Of a DNA stretch of 64,000 nucleotides, positions 39,685 through 47,755 are shown in pieces. Below the pieces are notes generated by a model. That model did no database searches. It was given only the letters and a program-made list of their open reading frames with translations, and was not told where the DNA came from. The translations under genes were made by a program, and so were the position numbers. Position 1 is the first letter of the stretch. Each line of letters begins with the position of its first letter. Source of the DNA: Vogesella alkaliphila (lineage in GTDB: Bacteria > Pseudomonadota > Gammaproteobacteria > Burkholderiales > Chromobacteriaceae). The stretch is from the NCBI RefSeq assembly GCF_014652475.1, contig NZ_BMYW01000005.1:226142-290141 (forward strand), in the 5' to 3' direction.

Positions 39685-39788
39685 GTGAGTGGCTTCAAAA
39701 CTAAACAATCTTTCCATTTTACCGGTGATTCTTTGTTCGCCCAAATCGGCAGTGATACGCTTGCGGTCCGAATCCTGGGGGAAGCAAG

Positions 39789-40208
39789 ATGAAAGCAAGA
39801 CTGAAGTGGGTGGACGGCGTGTGTTTCATGGGCGAAACCGGCAGCGGCCACGCGGTGGTGATGGACGGCGCGCCGGAGGGCGGCGGCCGCAACCTCGGCC
39901 CGCGACCGATGGAACTGCTGCTGCTGGGCGCCGCCGGCTGCACCAGCTACGACGTGATCAACATCCTGAAGAAGTCGCGCCAGGACGTGCGCGACTGCTG
40001 GGTGGAGATGGACGCCGAGCGCGCCGACAGCGATCCGAAGGTGTTTACCAAGATCCACTTCCACTTCGTGGTGGTGGGGCGCGAGCTGAAGGCGGACGTG
40101 GTGGAGCGCGCCATCAAGCTGTCGGCGGAGAAGTACTGCTCGGCCTCGATCATGCTCGGCAAGACCGCGGACATCACGCACGACTTCGAGATCCGCAGCG
40201 ACGACTGA
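39789..40208 (+). CDS. OsmC/Ohr-family protein (YhfA-like)
   Basis: 139 residues. OsmC fold with both redox cysteines, C51 ([10 protein letters not shown]) and C117 ([10 protein letters not shown]), as in thiol peroxidases that reduce organic hydroperoxides. [18 protein letters not shown] is typical of the YhfA branch, whose physiological role is unclear. A GGGGGAAG ribosome site precedes the ATG. Divergent from tsaD by about 100 bp. Confidence 0.88.
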   Translation: MKARLKWVDGVCFMGETGSGHAVVMDGAPEGGGRNLGPRPMELLLLGAAGCTSYDVINILKKSRQDVRDCWVEMDAERADSDPKVFTKIHFHFVVVGRELKADVVERAIKLSAEKYCSASIMLGKTADITHDFEIRSDD

Positions 40209-40218
40209 GCCCGTCGCC

Positions 40219-40280
40219 TTGCGGCCAACCTTGGCCGCCATTGCCGCTCACAACGCCACCCTTGCCGGTGGCGTTGCCGT
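40219..40280 (+). terminator. Terminator region after the OsmC gene, with motif copy
   Basis: TTGCGGCCAACCTTGGCCGC (motif copy with a degenerate inverted partner) followed by an AACGCCACC/GGTGGCGTT stem at 40252-40275. Confidence 0.65.
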
Positions 40281-40391
40281 TTGCGGCGCGCGGCGGCAAA
40301 TCTTGCCGCCTTGCCGCTGCCGGATGCGTTGTCGGGCAGGGTTTTTCGGCCGCCGAGGGCGGAACTTGAGCATTTCGTCGGCTGTTCTTGA

Positions 40392-40409
40392 TTGGCACGG
40401 TTCATGCTT
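40392..40409 (+). promoter_or_regulatory. Sigma-54 (RpoN) promoter of the flgB operon
   Basis: TTGGCACGGTTCATGCTT: the GG and GC dinucleotides of the -24/-12 elements are separated by exactly 10 bp. It lies 31 bp before flgB. Confidence 0.8.
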
Positions 40410-40439
40410 TAAGGATGCCAACTTAACGGACGACCGATC

Positions 40440-40850
40440 ATGCTCGACAAGATTTCCGACCACCTCAACTTCTTCCAGCAATCGCTTGGCCTGCGTGCCA
40501 AGAAGGTGGAAGTGATCGCCAGCAATATCGCCAACGCGGATACGCCAGGCTACAAGGCGGTGGATTTCGATTTCGGCAAGGCGCTGCAAGGCCAGCTGCG
40601 CGCATCGCAAAGCGGGCTGGCGCTGACCACCAGCAACGAGCGCCATCTGGCGGCCCAGGGTCACGCCAGCGCTGGCGATGGCGGCCTGCAGTATCGCAGC
40701 GCGGTCCAGCCCAGCCTCGACGGCAACACCGTCGACATGGACGTCGAGCGCGCCGCGTTTACCGACAACGCGATGAAATACCAGTCCACGCTGACTTTCC
40801 TTAACCGGCGCATCAGCGGGCTGATGGACGCAATCAAGGGTGGGCAATAA
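40440..40850 (+). CDS. flgB: Flagellar basal-body rod protein FlgB
   Basis: 136 residues. Proximal rod subunit. The N-terminal helix ends in ASNIANADTPGYKAVDFDF, the rod-protein signature, and the C-terminal helix (MKYQSTLTFLNRRISGLMDA) pairs with it. First gene of flgBCDEFGHI, with a sigma-54 promoter directly upstream. The flgC start follows the stop by two bases. Confidence 0.97.
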   Translation: MLDKISDHLNFFQQSLGLRAKKVEVIASNIANADTPGYKAVDFDFGKALQGQLRASQSGLALTTSNERHLAAQGHASAGDGGLQYRSAVQPSLDGNTVDMDVERAAFTDNAMKYQSTLTFLNRRISGLMDAIKGGQ

Positions 40851-40852
40851 GC

Positions 40853-41263
40853 ATGTCGCTGTCTAATGTCTTCAATATCGCCGGCTCGGCGCTGACGGCG
40901 CAGTCGATGCGCCTGAACCTGGTGGCCAGCAATATCGCCAACGCGGAGAGCGCCACCAGCTCCACCGGCGAGCCGTTCCGCGGCCGCCACGCGGTGTTCA
41001 CCGCCACGCCGGTGAGCGCCGACCTGCCGCAGGTGGCCGGCGTGCGGGTGACCTCCATCGTCGAGGACACCTCACCGTTCCGCCTCAAGTACGAACCGGG
41101 CCATCCGCTGGCCGACGAACGCGGCTACATCAAGATGCCCAACGTCAACCCGGTGGAAGAAATGGCCGACATGATTTCCGCTTCGCGCTCCTACCAGACC
41201 AGCGTCGAAGTAATGAATACCGCAAAGACCCTGCTGCAAAAAACCTTGCAGCTAGGCCAGTAA
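40853..41263 (+). CDS. flgC: Flagellar basal-body rod protein FlgC
   Basis: 136 residues. Rod subunit with ASNIANAESATSSTGEPFRG near 24-43 and C-terminal NPVEEMADMISASRSYQTSV, both family signatures. Exported by the flagellar type III apparatus without a cleaved signal. A GGTGGG ribosome site lies within the end of flgB. Confidence 0.97.
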   Translation: MSLSNVFNIAGSALTAQSMRLNLVASNIANAESATSSTGEPFRGRHAVFTATPVSADLPQVAGVRVTSIVEDTSPFRLKYEPGHPLADERGYIKMPNVNPVEEMADMISASRSYQTSVEVMNTAKTLLQKTLQLGQ

Positions 41264-41279
41264 CCGTTAGAGGTCTCGC

Positions 41280-41945
41280 ATGGCAACCGTAAACAGCGCC
41301 ACCGGCATCGACTACGAGTCGTTCAACGTCGCCAGCAACAAGGCGGCCAGTAACGCCGAAGACATCCAGAACCGCTTCCTGAAGCTGCTGACCACGCAGC
41401 TGAAAACCCAGGACCCGTCGAACCCGATGGACAACGCGCAGATGACCAGCCAGATGGCGCAGATCAGCACCGTCAGCGGTCTGGAAAGCGTCAACCAGTC
41501 GATCAAGGCGCTGTCGGACAACCAGTCCGCCAGCCAGTCGCTGCTGGCGACGCTGATGATCGGCCGCTACGCGCTGATCCCGGGCAACGAAGTCAGCCTC
41601 AGCGGCGGCGCAGCCAAGGCGGTGGTGGATTTCCCGCAGTCGGCCAGCGACGCGGTGGTCACCATCAAGAACGCCGCCGGCGTGGTGGTCAGCGAGATCA
41701 AGCTGGGCGCGCAGACCGCCGGCCAGTTGACGGTCGGCTGGGACGGCAAGAACGCGGCCGGCGTGCAGCAGCCGGACGGCCAGTATTCGATCTCGATCAA
41801 GGCGGTGAACGGCTCGGTGGCGGTGGATGCCAAGATCCTGAACCCGGTCAAGATCAGCAGTGTGGCGATCGACAAGGGTGTTTCTTCATTGGTGCTGGAA
41901 AACGGCAAGCGGATGTCGATGAGCGACGTGACGCAACTTATCTAA
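41280..41945 (+). CDS. flgD: Flagellar hook-capping protein FlgD
   Basis: 221 residues. Scaffold that caps the growing hook. The conserved N-terminal region reads NRFLKLLTTQLKTQDPSNPM then AQMTSQMAQISTVSGLESVN (about 30-75). The C-terminal half has the FlgD Ig-like/Tudor region with GWDGKNAAGVQQPDGQYSIS near 150-170. Sits 16 bp after flgC. Confidence 0.96.
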   Translation: MATVNSATGIDYESFNVASNKAASNAEDIQNRFLKLLTTQLKTQDPSNPMDNAQMTSQMAQISTVSGLESVNQSIKALSDNQSASQSLLATLMIGRYALIPGNEVSLSGGAAKAVVDFPQSASDAVVTIKNAAGVVVSEIKLGAQTAGQLTVGWDGKNAAGVQQPDGQYSISIKAVNGSVAVDAKILNPVKISSVAIDKGVSSLVLENGKRMSMSDVTQLI

Positions 41946-41977
41946 GACATTCCGGTTAAGCATTCGGGGGATAGAAC

Positions 41978-43288
41978 ATGGGTTTCCAGCAAGGTTTGAG
42001 TGGTCTGAGCGCAGCGTCCAAACAGTTGGACGTGATCGGCAACAATATTGCCAACGGCAGCACCATCGGTTTCAAGGGCTCGCGCGTCGAGTTTGGCGAT
42101 CTGTACGCGCGCTCGCTGGCCTCGGCCTCGACCCAGGCGGGCACCAACACCCAGGCCGGCGTCGGGGTGCAGGTGCTGGCAGTGTCGCAGCAGTTCCAGC
42201 AGGGCAACATCACCACCACCAACAACCCGCTGGACATGGCGATTTCCGGCAACGGCTTTTACCGGCTGACCAGTGAAAACACCGGTAACGGCGGGATCGA
42301 GGCGTTTTCCCGCAACGGCGAATTCAAGCTGGACAAGGAAGGCTACATCGTCAACAACGGCTACTACCTGAACGGCTACCGCATGGTCAACGGCGTCAAG
42401 ACCGGTGCCGAGCAACCGCTGCAGGTGTCCACCATCAACAGCGGTATCGCCAAGGCGACCGGCGCCACCGGCGAGCGCGGCATCGACTGGAGCTTCAACC
42501 TGAACGGCGGCGCCGCGGTGATCGATCCGGTGACCAACGTCTTCGACCCGCTGGACGCGTCCACCTACTCCTACACCAGCGGCGCCAAGTTCTACGACAA
42601 CTACGGCAACGTGCACACCGTATCGGTGTACTTTGCCCGCCGTGATCCGGTCGCCGGCCCGCCGGAAATCAACAACTGGGATCTCTACCACGCGGTAGAC
42701 GGCGTGATCGTGACCAACCCGGCCGGCGGTACCTACCCGGCCGACCCTGCCGCCGTGGCGCAGGTGCAGTTCGACCAGAACGGCCAGCTGATTTCGACGG
42801 GTACGCCGATCACCATCGCCGCCGATGTCTCGGCCGCTTCGGCGCACCCGGCGTTCGATATCGATATCAGTAACACCACCCAGTTCAGCGGCGATTACAG
42901 CGTCACGCGCCAGGTGGCCGGCGGTTATCCGGCCGGCAAGTTCACCGGGATCGGCGCCGACTCTGCCGGCGTGATCTACGCCAACTACACCAACGGCGTG
43001 ACCGAGCCGATCGGGCAGATCACGCTGTACAACTTCTCCAACATCCAGGGCCTGGTGCCGAACGGCAACAACCGCTGGTTGTACACCAGCGACGCCGGCG
43101 CCCGCAGCATGGCCGACCCCAACTCCGGCGGCATGGGCTACATCAAGCCGTCGGCGCTGGAGGAGTCCAACGTCGATACCACCGCCGAGCTGGTGAACAT
43201 GATCATCGCGCAGCGCTACTACCAGGCCAATGCGCAGACGATCAAGACCCAAGACACCATCATGCAGACCCTGCTCAACCTGCGTTAA
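41978..43288 (+). CDS. flgE: Flagellar hook protein FlgE
   Basis: 436 residues. Subunit of the hook. The N-terminal SGLSAASKQLDVIGNNIANG and GFKGSRVEFGD blocks and C-terminal VDTTAELVNMIIAQRYYQAN are family signatures. The variable middle (about 100-330) forms the outer hook domains. No unusual insertion. Thirty-two bases after flgD. Confidence 0.96.
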   Translation: MGFQQGLSGLSAASKQLDVIGNNIANGSTIGFKGSRVEFGDLYARSLASASTQAGTNTQAGVGVQVLAVSQQFQQGNITTTNNPLDMAISGNGFYRLTSENTGNGGIEAFSRNGEFKLDKEGYIVNNGYYLNGYRMVNGVKTGAEQPLQVSTINSGIAKATGATGERGIDWSFNLNGGAAVIDPVTNVFDPLDASTYSYTSGAKFYDNYGNVHTVSVYFARRDPVAGPPEINNWDLYHAVDGVIVTNPAGGTYPADPAAVAQVQFDQNGQLISTGTPITIAADVSAASAHPAFDIDISNTTQFSGDYSVTRQVAGGYPAGKFTGIGADSAGVIYANYTNGVTEPIGQITLYNFSNIQGLVPNGNNRWLYTSDAGARSMADPNSGGMGYIKPSALEESNVDTTAELVNMIIAQRYYQANAQTIKTQDTIMQTLLNLR

Positions 43289-43324
43289 TGCGGGTTGACA
43301 CGCTGAGCGCGGAGAGACGGATTC

Positions 43325-44068
43325 ATGGATAAGGTGCTGTATCTGGCAATGAACGGGGCGAAGCACGTCGCATGGCAACAGGCGACCACGTCCAACAACC
43401 TTGCCAACGTCCATACCAACGGCTTCAAGGCCGATCTGGCGTCTTTCCGGGCGCTGCGCGTGGTTGGCGACGGTGCGCCGACGCGCACCTATCAGGTCGA
43501 CAATACCGTCGGTCACGACATGAGCCAGGGTTCGCTGCAGCAGACCGGCAACGAAAGCGACTTCGCGCTGGCGACGCCGGGTTTTTTCGCGGTGCAGGCG
43601 CCGGGTGGTGGCGAGGCCTATACCCGTGACGGCGGCTACGTCATCGACACCGAGGGCGTGATGCGCACCCGTTCCGGCCTGGCGATCCAGGGCGAGGGCG
43701 GCCAGATCGTGGTGCCGCCGGGCTCGCGGATCACCCTCGGCATCGACGGCACGGTGTCGGCCTCGGCCAGTGTCGGCGCCGACCGTACCGTGCAGGTGCT
43801 GGGTCGCATCAAGCTGGTCAATCCGGCGGAGCGGGCGGTGTACAAGGGCGATGACGGCCTGTTTCGCCAGCACGACGGCCAGGACGCGCCGGCTGCGGCC
43901 AACGTGCAGCTGAAGAGCGGCTTTCTGGAAGCCAGCAACGTCAATGCGGTCGAGAGCCTGGTGCAGATGATCAGCCACTCCCGCCATTACGACCTCAACA
44001 TCAAGCTGATGCAGACGGCGGAGCAGAATGCCCGCCAGGCGACAGAATTGCTGTCGATTACCGGCTAA
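43325..44068 (+). CDS. flgF: Flagellar basal-body rod protein FlgF
   Basis: 247 residues. Proximal-rod protein with MNGAKHVAWQQATTSNNLAN near the start and LKSGFLEASNVNAVESLVQM near the end. One reverse GTTGGCCGCA copy at 43894-43903 codes for AAANV and joins the last core to the C-terminal helix. Shorter than FlgG, as normal. Confidence 0.95.
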   Translation: MDKVLYLAMNGAKHVAWQQATTSNNLANVHTNGFKADLASFRALRVVGDGAPTRTYQVDNTVGHDMSQGSLQQTGNESDFALATPGFFAVQAPGGGEAYTRDGGYVIDTEGVMRTRSGLAIQGEGGQIVVPPGSRITLGIDGTVSASASVGADRTVQVLGRIKLVNPAERAVYKGDDGLFRQHDGQDAPAAANVQLKSGFLEASNVNAVESLVQMISHSRHYDLNIKLMQTAEQNARQATELLSITG

Positions 44069-44091
44069 CGAAGCAATAACAGGATAACAAG

Positions 44092-44874
44092 ATGATTCGT
44101 GCCTTGTATGTGGCCAAGACCGGTATGGACGCCAGCCAGTTCAAGCTGGACGTGGTGTCCAACAACCTCGCCAACGTGAATACCAAGGGCTTCAAGCGCT
44201 CCAACGCCATTTTTGAAGACCTGTACTACCAGACCCTGCGCCAGCCCGGCGCCCAGCTGTCGAACGGCAACGTGCTGCCAACCGGCCTGCACGCCGGCAC
44301 CGGTGCCGCACCGGTGGCCACCGCGCGGGTGCACACCCAGGGCGAGATGATCCGCACCGAGCAGTCGCTGGACATGGCGATTGCCGGCGACGGTTTCTTC
44401 CGCATCCAGCAGACCGACGGCACCATCGCCTACACCCGCAACGGCGAGTTCAAGCGCAACAACGAAGGCCTGGTGGTCAACGCCGCCGGCCTCGCGCTGG
44501 ACCCGGCGATCACCATTCCGGCGACCGCCACCAAGATCACGCTGTCGCCGGAAGGTCTGCTGGAGTATTTCGACGCTGGGGCGACGACCGCCACCGGTTC
44601 GTTCCAGATCAACACCGCCACCTTCATCAACCCGCAAGGGCTGGAGAGCATAGGCGGCAACCTGTATCTGGCGACCGGCGCGTCCGGCGACCCGATCGAA
44701 GGCCAGCCCGGCCTCGATGGCCGCGGCACCATTTCGCAGGGTTATGTCGAGGGTTCCAACGTCAACGTGACCGAAGAGCTGATCAACATGATCACCGCGC
44801 AGCGCGCCTACGAGATCAACTCGCGCGCGATCAAGACCGCCGACGAAATGCTGCAGAAACTGACCCAGCTCTAA
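44092..44874 (+). CDS. flgG: Flagellar distal rod protein FlgG
   Basis: 260 residues, the strongly conserved length. ALYVAKTGMDASQFKLDVVS at the start, NLANVNTKGFKRSNAIFEDL next, and the C-terminal VEGSNVNVTEELINMITAQR are typical. It forms the distal rod that passes through the P and L rings encoded just downstream. Confidence 0.97.
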   Translation: MIRALYVAKTGMDASQFKLDVVSNNLANVNTKGFKRSNAIFEDLYYQTLRQPGAQLSNGNVLPTGLHAGTGAAPVATARVHTQGEMIRTEQSLDMAIAGDGFFRIQQTDGTIAYTRNGEFKRNNEGLVVNAAGLALDPAITIPATATKITLSPEGLLEYFDAGATTATGSFQINTATFINPQGLESIGGNLYLATGASGDPIEGQPGLDGRGTISQGYVEGSNVNVTEELINMITAQRAYEINSRAIKTADEMLQKLTQL

Positions 44875-44890
44875 GTCTAAGGAGTAGCCC

Positions 44891-45580
44891 ATGAAGCGCC
44901 TGCCGAATCTCGTGTTGCCGCTGTGCTCGGCGCTGCTGCTGGCCGCCTGCGCGGTGCAGACGGCGCCGATCACGCACCAGCCGATGGCGGTGCGGCCGCA
45001 GCCGCAGCCGGCGCAGCTGCCGGCCGACGGCTCCATCTTCCAGGCCGCCAGCTACCAGCCGCTGTTCGAGGACAAGGTGCCGGTGCGCGTCGGCGACATC
45101 CTCACCGTCACCATCCGCGAGAACAACCGCTCCAGCAGCAAGGAAGAAACCGAGGGCGAGCGCGACTCGTCCATCAACGGCGGCATCAATGCCGGCGTGT
45201 CGCTGCCGTTCTTCCCCGGTGCCATCGAGAAGAAGCTGGGCGGTGCCAGTCTGAACGGCAGTGGCAGCGCCAGCGAGAGCGGCTCCAGCAGCAACACCAA
45301 CAGCAGTTCCTTCAACGCCTCCATCACCGTGACCGTGATCGACGTCTACCCGAACGGCAACCTGCTGGTCAGCGGCGAGAAGCAGATGAAGATCAACGGC
45401 GAGCACGAGTTCATCCGCCTGTCCGGGGTGATCAATCCGCGAGACATCAAGCAGGGCAACAACGTCGAATCGACGCGCATGGCCGATGCCCGCATCGAGC
45501 AGATCAACCAGGGCCGCAGCCGCGCTTATAATGACACCGGCTGGCTGCAGAAAATCTTCCTGTCACTGCTGCCGTTTTAA
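44891..45580 (+). CDS. flgH: Flagellar L-ring lipoprotein FlgH
   Basis: 229 residues. The lipobox LLAAC puts lipidated Cys20 after a 19-residue signal, so it is anchored to the outer membrane, where it forms the L ring. The conserved block is VRVGDILTVTIRENNRSSSK followed by a serine/asparagine-rich low-complexity stretch, and LSGVINPRDIKQGNNVEST near the end. Confidence 0.96.
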   Translation: MKRLPNLVLPLCSALLLAACAVQTAPITHQPMAVRPQPQPAQLPADGSIFQAASYQPLFEDKVPVRVGDILTVTIRENNRSSSKEETEGERDSSINGGINAGVSLPFFPGAIEKKLGGASLNGSGSASESGSSSNTNSSSFNASITVTVIDVYPNGNLLVSGEKQMKINGEHEFIRLSGVINPRDIKQGNNVESTRMADARIEQINQGRSRAYNDTGWLQKIFLSLLPF

Positions 45581-45590
45581 AGGATAAGCG

Positions 45591-46688
45591 ATGTCGCGTT
45601 TTGTACTGGCGGTCTGTCTGGCGCTATTGGCCAGCCCGCTGTTTGCCGCCCAGAAGATCAAGGAGCTGGCCAGCGTGGCCGGGGTGCGCTCCAACCCGCT
45701 GATCGGTTACGGCCTGGTGGTCGGCCTCGACGGCAGTGGCGACAAGGCCAGTGCCTCGCCGTTCACCGGCCAGTCGCTGGGCAATATGCTGAACCAGCTC
45801 GGGGTGCAGATCCCGCAGGGGATGAAGGTCGACCCGAAGAACGTGGCCGCGGTGAGCCTGACCGCGACCCTGCCGCCGTTTGCGCGGCGCGGCCAGGCGC
45901 TGGACATCACGGTGTCGTCGCTCGGCGACGCCAAGAGCCTGCGCGGCGGCACCTTGCTGCTGTCGCCGCTGAAGGGTATCGACGGCCAGATCTACGCGCT
46001 GGCACAGGGTAATGTGGTGGTCGGCGGTGCCGGTGCCGCCGCCGGGGGCAGCAAGACGCAGATCAACCACCTCAGCGTTGGCCGCATTCCGGCGGGGGCG
46101 ACGGTCGAGCGCGAGCTGCCGGCCTCGCTGGGCATGGGCGACATGGTGGCGCTGCAGCTGCTGGAGTCGGACTTCACCACCGCCAACCGCGTGGTGCAGG
46201 CGATCAATCGCGAGCTGGGCGGCCAGACGGCGCGTGCGCTGGACGGCCGCCAGATCGAGGTGCGGGCGCCACAGGACAGCAATGCACGGATCCAGTTTCT
46301 GTCGCGGCTGGAAAATATTGCCGTCGAGGCGGCAGAAGTTTCCCCCGTGGTGATCATCAACGCCCGCACCGGCTCCATCGTGATGAACAAGGCGGTGCGC
46401 ATCGACCCGTGCGCGATTGCCCACGGCAACCTGTCGGTGACGGTCAACAGCACCTCGACGGTGAGCCAGCCGCCACCGCTGAGCGGCGGCCAGACCGCCG
46501 TCACCCGCAAGGCCGACGTCAGCGTCAGCGCCGACGGCAGCAAGGTGGTCAACATTCCCGGCGGGGCCTCGCTGTCGGAGGTGGTGGGCGCCCTGAATTC
46601 GGTCGGCGCCACGCCGCAGGACCTGATCTCCATCCTGCAGGCGATGAAGGCTTCCGGCTCGCTGAAGGCGGAACTGCAGATCATCTGA
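45591..46688 (+). CDS. flgI: Flagellar P-ring protein FlgI
   Basis: 365 residues with a Sec signal (MSRFVLAVCLALLASPLFAA). It polymerises into the periplasmic P ring. Signatures: SNPLIGYGLVVGLDGSGDK near 34-52 and AIAHGNLSV near the centre of the C-terminal half. Last gene of the first flagellar transcript: a terminator follows at once. One GTTGGCCGCA copy lies inside (46077) and one just after the stop (46697). Confidence 0.96.
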   Translation: MSRFVLAVCLALLASPLFAAQKIKELASVAGVRSNPLIGYGLVVGLDGSGDKASASPFTGQSLGNMLNQLGVQIPQGMKVDPKNVAAVSLTATLPPFARRGQALDITVSSLGDAKSLRGGTLLLSPLKGIDGQIYALAQGNVVVGGAGAAAGGSKTQINHLSVGRIPAGATVERELPASLGMGDMVALQLLESDFTTANRVVQAINRELGGQTARALDGRQIEVRAPQDSNARIQFLSRLENIAVEAAEVSPVVIINARTGSIVMNKAVRIDPCAIAHGNLSVTVNSTSTVSQPPPLSGGQTAVTRKADVSVSADGSKVVNIPGGASLSEVVGALNSVGATPQDLISILQAMKASGSLKAELQII

Positions 46689-46716
46689 GCGGCAAGGTTG
46701 GCCGCAAGCAGCAGGC

Positions 46717-46750
46717 AAGGCGATGTCCCGACGGGCATCGCCTTTTTTTC
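46717..46750 (+). terminator. Rho-independent terminator between flgI and flgJ
   Basis: AAGGCGATG paired with CATCGCCTT followed by six T. It separates flgBCDEFGHI from flgJKL. Confidence 0.85.
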
Positions 46751-46765
46751 TGGCCTGATTCTTGC
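46751..46765 (+). promoter_or_regulatory. Sigma-54 (RpoN) promoter of flgJKL
   Basis: TGGCCTGATTCTTGCT has the GG and GC pairs at exactly 10-bp separation, immediately after the flgI terminator and 38 bp before flgJ. Confidence 0.7.
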
Positions 46766-46803
46766 TGTAAACCCGGCGTCTGTGTCTGTTTAGCGTTCCC
46801 GCC

Positions 46804-47709
46804 ATGCAAGTTTCCCGCGATGCCAGCAATCAGTTAGCGATCGATCCCAATGCGACCGAGCGTTTGTCTTCCCTTGCGCGCAGCAATCCGAAGGAAGCGA
46901 TTCGGCAGGTCGCCAGTCAGTTCGAGGCCATCCTGCTGAACCAGATGATGGCGTCGATGCGCAGCAACGGTTTCGACGGCGAAGAGGATTCTTCGGAGCT
47001 AGGCACCTATCGCGGCATGCTCGACCAGCAGATGGTCAACGCGATGGTGCAGGGCGGCGGGACCGGGTTGGCCGAGATGCTGGCCCGCCAGATCGAGGGC
47101 GTGGCGCGGATAGACCGGGCGGCGACGCCGGCCGCCAGCGGCGGCATGCTGCCCCTGCCGGCGCTGCCCGCCGCGACCGCGAAGGCCATCCGCCAGTACA
47201 CGGAAGCCGCCGGCACCGCCACGACGGCACCGGCACCGGTGGCGATTCCGAGCGAACGGCAGGCATTTGTCAGCACCCTGTTGCCGCATGCCGGCCAGGC
47301 GGCCGAGCGCCTCGGCGTGGCGCCGGAGTTGCTGGTCGGCCATGCGGCGCTGGAAAGCGGCTGGGGCAGTCGCAGCATCCGCCACCCGGACGGCCGCGAG
47401 AGCTACAACCTGTTCGGTATCAAGGCCGGCGGCTCGTGGCGCGGCGAGTCGGTGGCGACGCTGACCACCGAGTACGTCGACGGCAAGCCGCGCAAGCAGG
47501 TGGAATCGTTCCGCTCCTATCCGAGCCTGCAGGCGGCGTTCGACGATTACGCCAAGTTGCTGGAAGGCAGCAGCCGCTACCAGCGCGCGCTGAACCAGGG
47601 CGATAACGCGCAGGGCTTTGCCGTGGCGCTGCAGCAGGGCGGCTACGCCACCGATCCGGCGTATGCGCGCAAACTGGCCGGCGTCGCCCAGTCTCTGCTG
47701 GCACGCTAA
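46804..47709 (+). CDS. flgJ: Flagellar rod-cap / peptidoglycan hydrolase FlgJ
   Basis: 301 residues. N-terminal rod-assembly domain (about 15-100, FEAILLNQMMASMRSNGFDG) and C-terminal GH73 glucosaminidase domain (about 150-301) with the catalytic Glu in HAALESGWGSRSI and the later YPSLQAAFDDYAKLL block. The two-domain form is typical of beta- and gammaproteobacteria. It cuts the wall so the rod can pass. First gene after the internal sigma-54 promoter. Confidence 0.96.
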   Translation: MQVSRDASNQLAIDPNATERLSSLARSNPKEAIRQVASQFEAILLNQMMASMRSNGFDGEEDSSELGTYRGMLDQQMVNAMVQGGGTGLAEMLARQIEGVARIDRAATPAASGGMLPLPALPAATAKAIRQYTEAAGTATTAPAPVAIPSERQAFVSTLLPHAGQAAERLGVAPELLVGHAALESGWGSRSIRHPDGRESYNLFGIKAGGSWRGESVATLTTEYVDGKPRKQVESFRSYPSLQAAFDDYAKLLEGSSRYQRALNQGDNAQGFAVALQQGGYATDPAYARKLAGVAQSLLAR

Positions 47710-47755
47710 AGTTCGGGCACCTGACTGCCGATAAAGAACAACGGGAGAGTGAATC

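Noticed and set aside
39685..39798. N-terminal extension of tsaD
   Set aside because: TsaD proteins start at the [13 protein letters not shown] motif; the extension overlaps the divergent OsmC gene promoter.
41942..43987. Long minus-strand frame across flgE and flgF
   Set aside because: Shadow of two well recognised flagellar genes.
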